Positions 62,590 through 64,000 of a stretch of 64,000 nt of DNA are shown in pieces. This DNA comes from Spirirestis rafaelensis WJT71-NPBG6 (GTDB lineage: Bacteria > Cyanobacteriota > Cyanobacteriia > Cyanobacteriales > Nostocaceae): positions 48,585-112,584 of the forward strand of contig JAHHID010000013.1 of assembly GCA_019359015.1 (NCBI GenBank), written 5' to 3'. Position numbers and translations under genes: made by a program. Under the pieces are notes generated by a model. That model was not told the DNA's origin. It did not search any database and was given only the letters and a program-made list of their open reading frames with translations. Each line of letters starts with the position of its first letter. Within the stretch, counting starts at the first letter, position 1.

Positions 62590-63669
62590 CTATCGTCTAA
62601 TTTGCAGTCGGTTATAAATTAGCATATCTGCTGCCAAAAGAAAGAAAAATAAAATCCCTTGAAACAAACTTGCTATGGCGTTGGAAAGTGCAAGTTTAAT
62701 CTGCAATAATTCGCCACCTACGTAAAGAAGCGCCATCAACAAACTAGATAAAATGATCCCTAAGGGATTTAACCGTCCGATAAATGCGGCGATGATGGCA
62801 GTATAACCGTAACCGGGAGAAATGGTAGGGCGTAGTTGACCAATTGGACCAAGGACTTCGCACGCACCAGCTAAACCTGCTAATCCACCAGCTATAAGTA
62901 GACTTAGCCAAATTATGCGATCGGCTTTTATGCCAGCATACTCCGCTGCGCTTGCACTTGAACCAACTACCCGCACGCTGAAGCCAAAAAATGTTAGCCG
63001 CAGCACTCCCCAAATTAACACAGCCGCGAAAAGAGCGAAAATCACACCCCAATGCAACCGCGTACCCGCAATTAATGATGGTAAACTGGCAAATTCACTA
63101 AAAGGCGCAGATTCCGGAAAGTTAAATCCTTGTGGGTCTTTTAACTGTCCCCGCACAAGGTAATTTAAAAAAGAAATTGCAACATAATTTAACATCAAGC
63201 TGGTGAGTATTTCGTTGGCATTAAATCGCACCTTCAATAATGCGGGAATACTGCCCCAAATCGCACCACCCAACACACCAGCAATCAAACTAAGTAATAG
63301 TATTCCATAATTATTGACATCAGGAAATGCCAAAGCAACGACACTACCAAAAATCGCCCCAATCGTGAATTGCCCTTCTGCGCCAATATTCCACACCTTT
63401 GCTTGAAAACACACCGCCAAACCAACAGCAATTAACAAAATTGGTGCAGCTTTCACCGTTAATTCTGTCAATCCATAAAAGCTGGTTAAAGGTGCAATAA
63501 ATAAAGTTTCTAAAGCAGCAACAGGTGACTTACCCAATAAACTAAATAGCAAAATTCCGACAATCACCGTTGCTAGCAGTGCAACTAGGGGTGACAACAC
63601 TTGCCAGGTTTTTGATGGGGCATTACGAGGTTGCAGTTGCAGGATATTCCCTAAAAATTTATTTGTCAC
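62590..63669 (-). CDS. BMP-type ABC importer permease 1 (second set)
   Basis: The 359-residue membrane protein shows AAPILLIAVGLAVCFQAKVWNIGAEGQFTIGA-like blocks and GYTAIIAAFIGRLNPLGIIL. It starts with a GTG at 63669 and no strong ribosome binding site; the upstream ATG at 63691 opens only a six-codon frame. It is the paralogue of the permease at 56285. IS630 remnants begin within 50 bases upstream, so any upstream operon genes may have been separated by insertion. Confidence 0.85.
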   Translation of the reverse strand: MTNKFLGNILQLQPRNAPSKTWQVLSPLVALLATVIVGILLFSLLGKSPVAALETLFIAPLTSFYGLTELTVKAAPILLIAVGLAVCFQAKVWNIGAEGQFTIGAIFGSVVALAFPDVNNYGILLLSLIAGVLGGAIWGSIPALLKVRFNANEILTSLMLNYVAISFLNYLVRGQLKDPQGFNFPESAPFSEFASLPSLIAGTRLHWGVIFALFAAVLIWGVLRLTFFGFSVRVVGSSASAAEYAGIKADRIIWLSLLIAGGLAGLAGACEVLGPIGQLRPTISPGYGYTAIIAAFIGRLNPLGIILSSLLMALLYVGGELLQIKLALSNAIASLFQGILFFFLLAADMLIYNRLQIRR

Positions 63670-63716
63670 TTAATTTATTTGGTTCGTCATTTTACTTATT
63701 CTTTAAATACGTTTTA

Positions 63717-63904
63717 TCACTTTGACCATAACTGCTGAACATCCAGGCATTTAACAAGCATTACCTCTGCTCGGTCTTTAACTTTCTGTGGTACATGGAC
63801 ACTTCTTAGGTTTAGCAGGGTTTTGTCTTGCGTGCGCGTATCAAAAATACCGTTAAACGAGCCCCCATATCGTCTAGTACAGTACGGCGGAAATAGAGTT
63901 ACCA
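63717..63904 (-). pseudogene. Probable IS630-type transposase N-terminal remnant
   Basis: A minus-strand frame reads SVHVPQKVKDRAEV, which resembles the helix-turn-helix entry of cyanobacterial IS630-family transposases (VPQRVKDRAEVLRLN...). After AEV the frame is broken: another frame continues LNAWMFSS. No complete gene is present. The assignment rests on memory of family sequences. Confidence 0.35.
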
Positions 63905-64000
63905 TTAAAGTGCCAATACTTTGCCCTTATAAGTCCACTTAAATGGTTTCGCCATAGTTCGATTAAAGTAATCGATAAAATCAAGGATGCGGATTTTCAG
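63905..64000 (-). CDS. IS630-family transposase, C-terminal end (partial)
   Basis: The frame at the window edge ends FIDYFNRTMAKPFKWTYKGK and a stop, a characteristic C-terminus of cyanobacterial IS630-family transposases. Only 31 residues are inside the window; the rest lies beyond position 64000. It is oriented away from the edge on the minus strand and is next to another transposase remnant. Confidence 0.7.
   Translation of the reverse strand: MKIRILDFIDYFNRTMAKPFKWTYKGKVLAL

Overview
The window looks like chromosomal DNA from a filamentous, probably heterocyst-forming cyanobacterium (Nostoc/Calothrix/Tolypothrix-like). Signs seen directly are the very frequent HIP1 octamer GCGATCGC, many short tandem repeats (GGAGTCA, GGAGTCG, TGGGCAA types), dispersed palindromes between genes, several PEP-CTERM proteins and HpnP/HpnJ-type hopanoid genes. 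The species cannot be fixed from this sequence. No rRNA, tRNA or CRISPR array was seen.

Layout. 0.4-3.9 kb (minus): putative two-subunit permease (CECG-motif permease plus TIGR03943 partner) and a membrane-anchored propeller protein. 4.8-6.7 kb (plus): thioredoxin-like protein, CcdA-like thiol transporter and b-type cytochrome in one tight operon. 7.6-16.6 kb: secreted GDSL hydrolase, DUF4142 protein, GH57 glycosidase, SDR, Tat-exported PhoX-type phosphatase and a PEP-CTERM protein. 17.0-18.6 kb: cyclic-peptide-type ABC exporter. 18.8-33.1 kb: hopanoid locus with hpnP, hpnJ, hpnI, a class V aminotransferase, hpnG, an RND permease that lacks docking domains, hpnA and hpnH. A 630-bp array of 21-bp repeats and a second PEP-CTERM gene interrupt it. 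33.2-49.8 kb: accessory and housekeeping mix (TacA/TacT-like toxin-antitoxin pair, duplicated VWA proteins, HxlR/AzoR pair, third PEP-CTERM protein, creatininase-like enzyme, ROK kinase, SDR, DHFR-like cassette gene, HEPN protein, RtcA, Uma2 nuclease, FAD oxidase, TPR protein).

50.0-63.7 kb is a nucleobase/nucleoside catabolism region. It holds Urc1 (GTP cyclohydrolase II-like), Urc4 (DUF1688) and uracil phosphoribosyltransferase, the three signature proteins of the URC uracil degradation pathway known from yeast. A complete BMP-type nucleoside ABC importer follows on the opposite strand, then an AllA-like ureidoglycolate lyase and a second BMP-type permease pair. Together these suggest uptake of nucleosides and use of pyrimidine and ureide nitrogen. 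The window ends in remnants of an IS630-family element.

The most interesting signals are the URC/nucleoside uptake region, the hopanoid locus with its docking-less RND protein and non-standard aminotransferase, the 21-bp repeat array, two MITE-like dispersed element families, and an attC-like site directly in front of a cassette-type DHFR gene. All functional statements come from reading the translated sequences and family knowledge; no database search was run.
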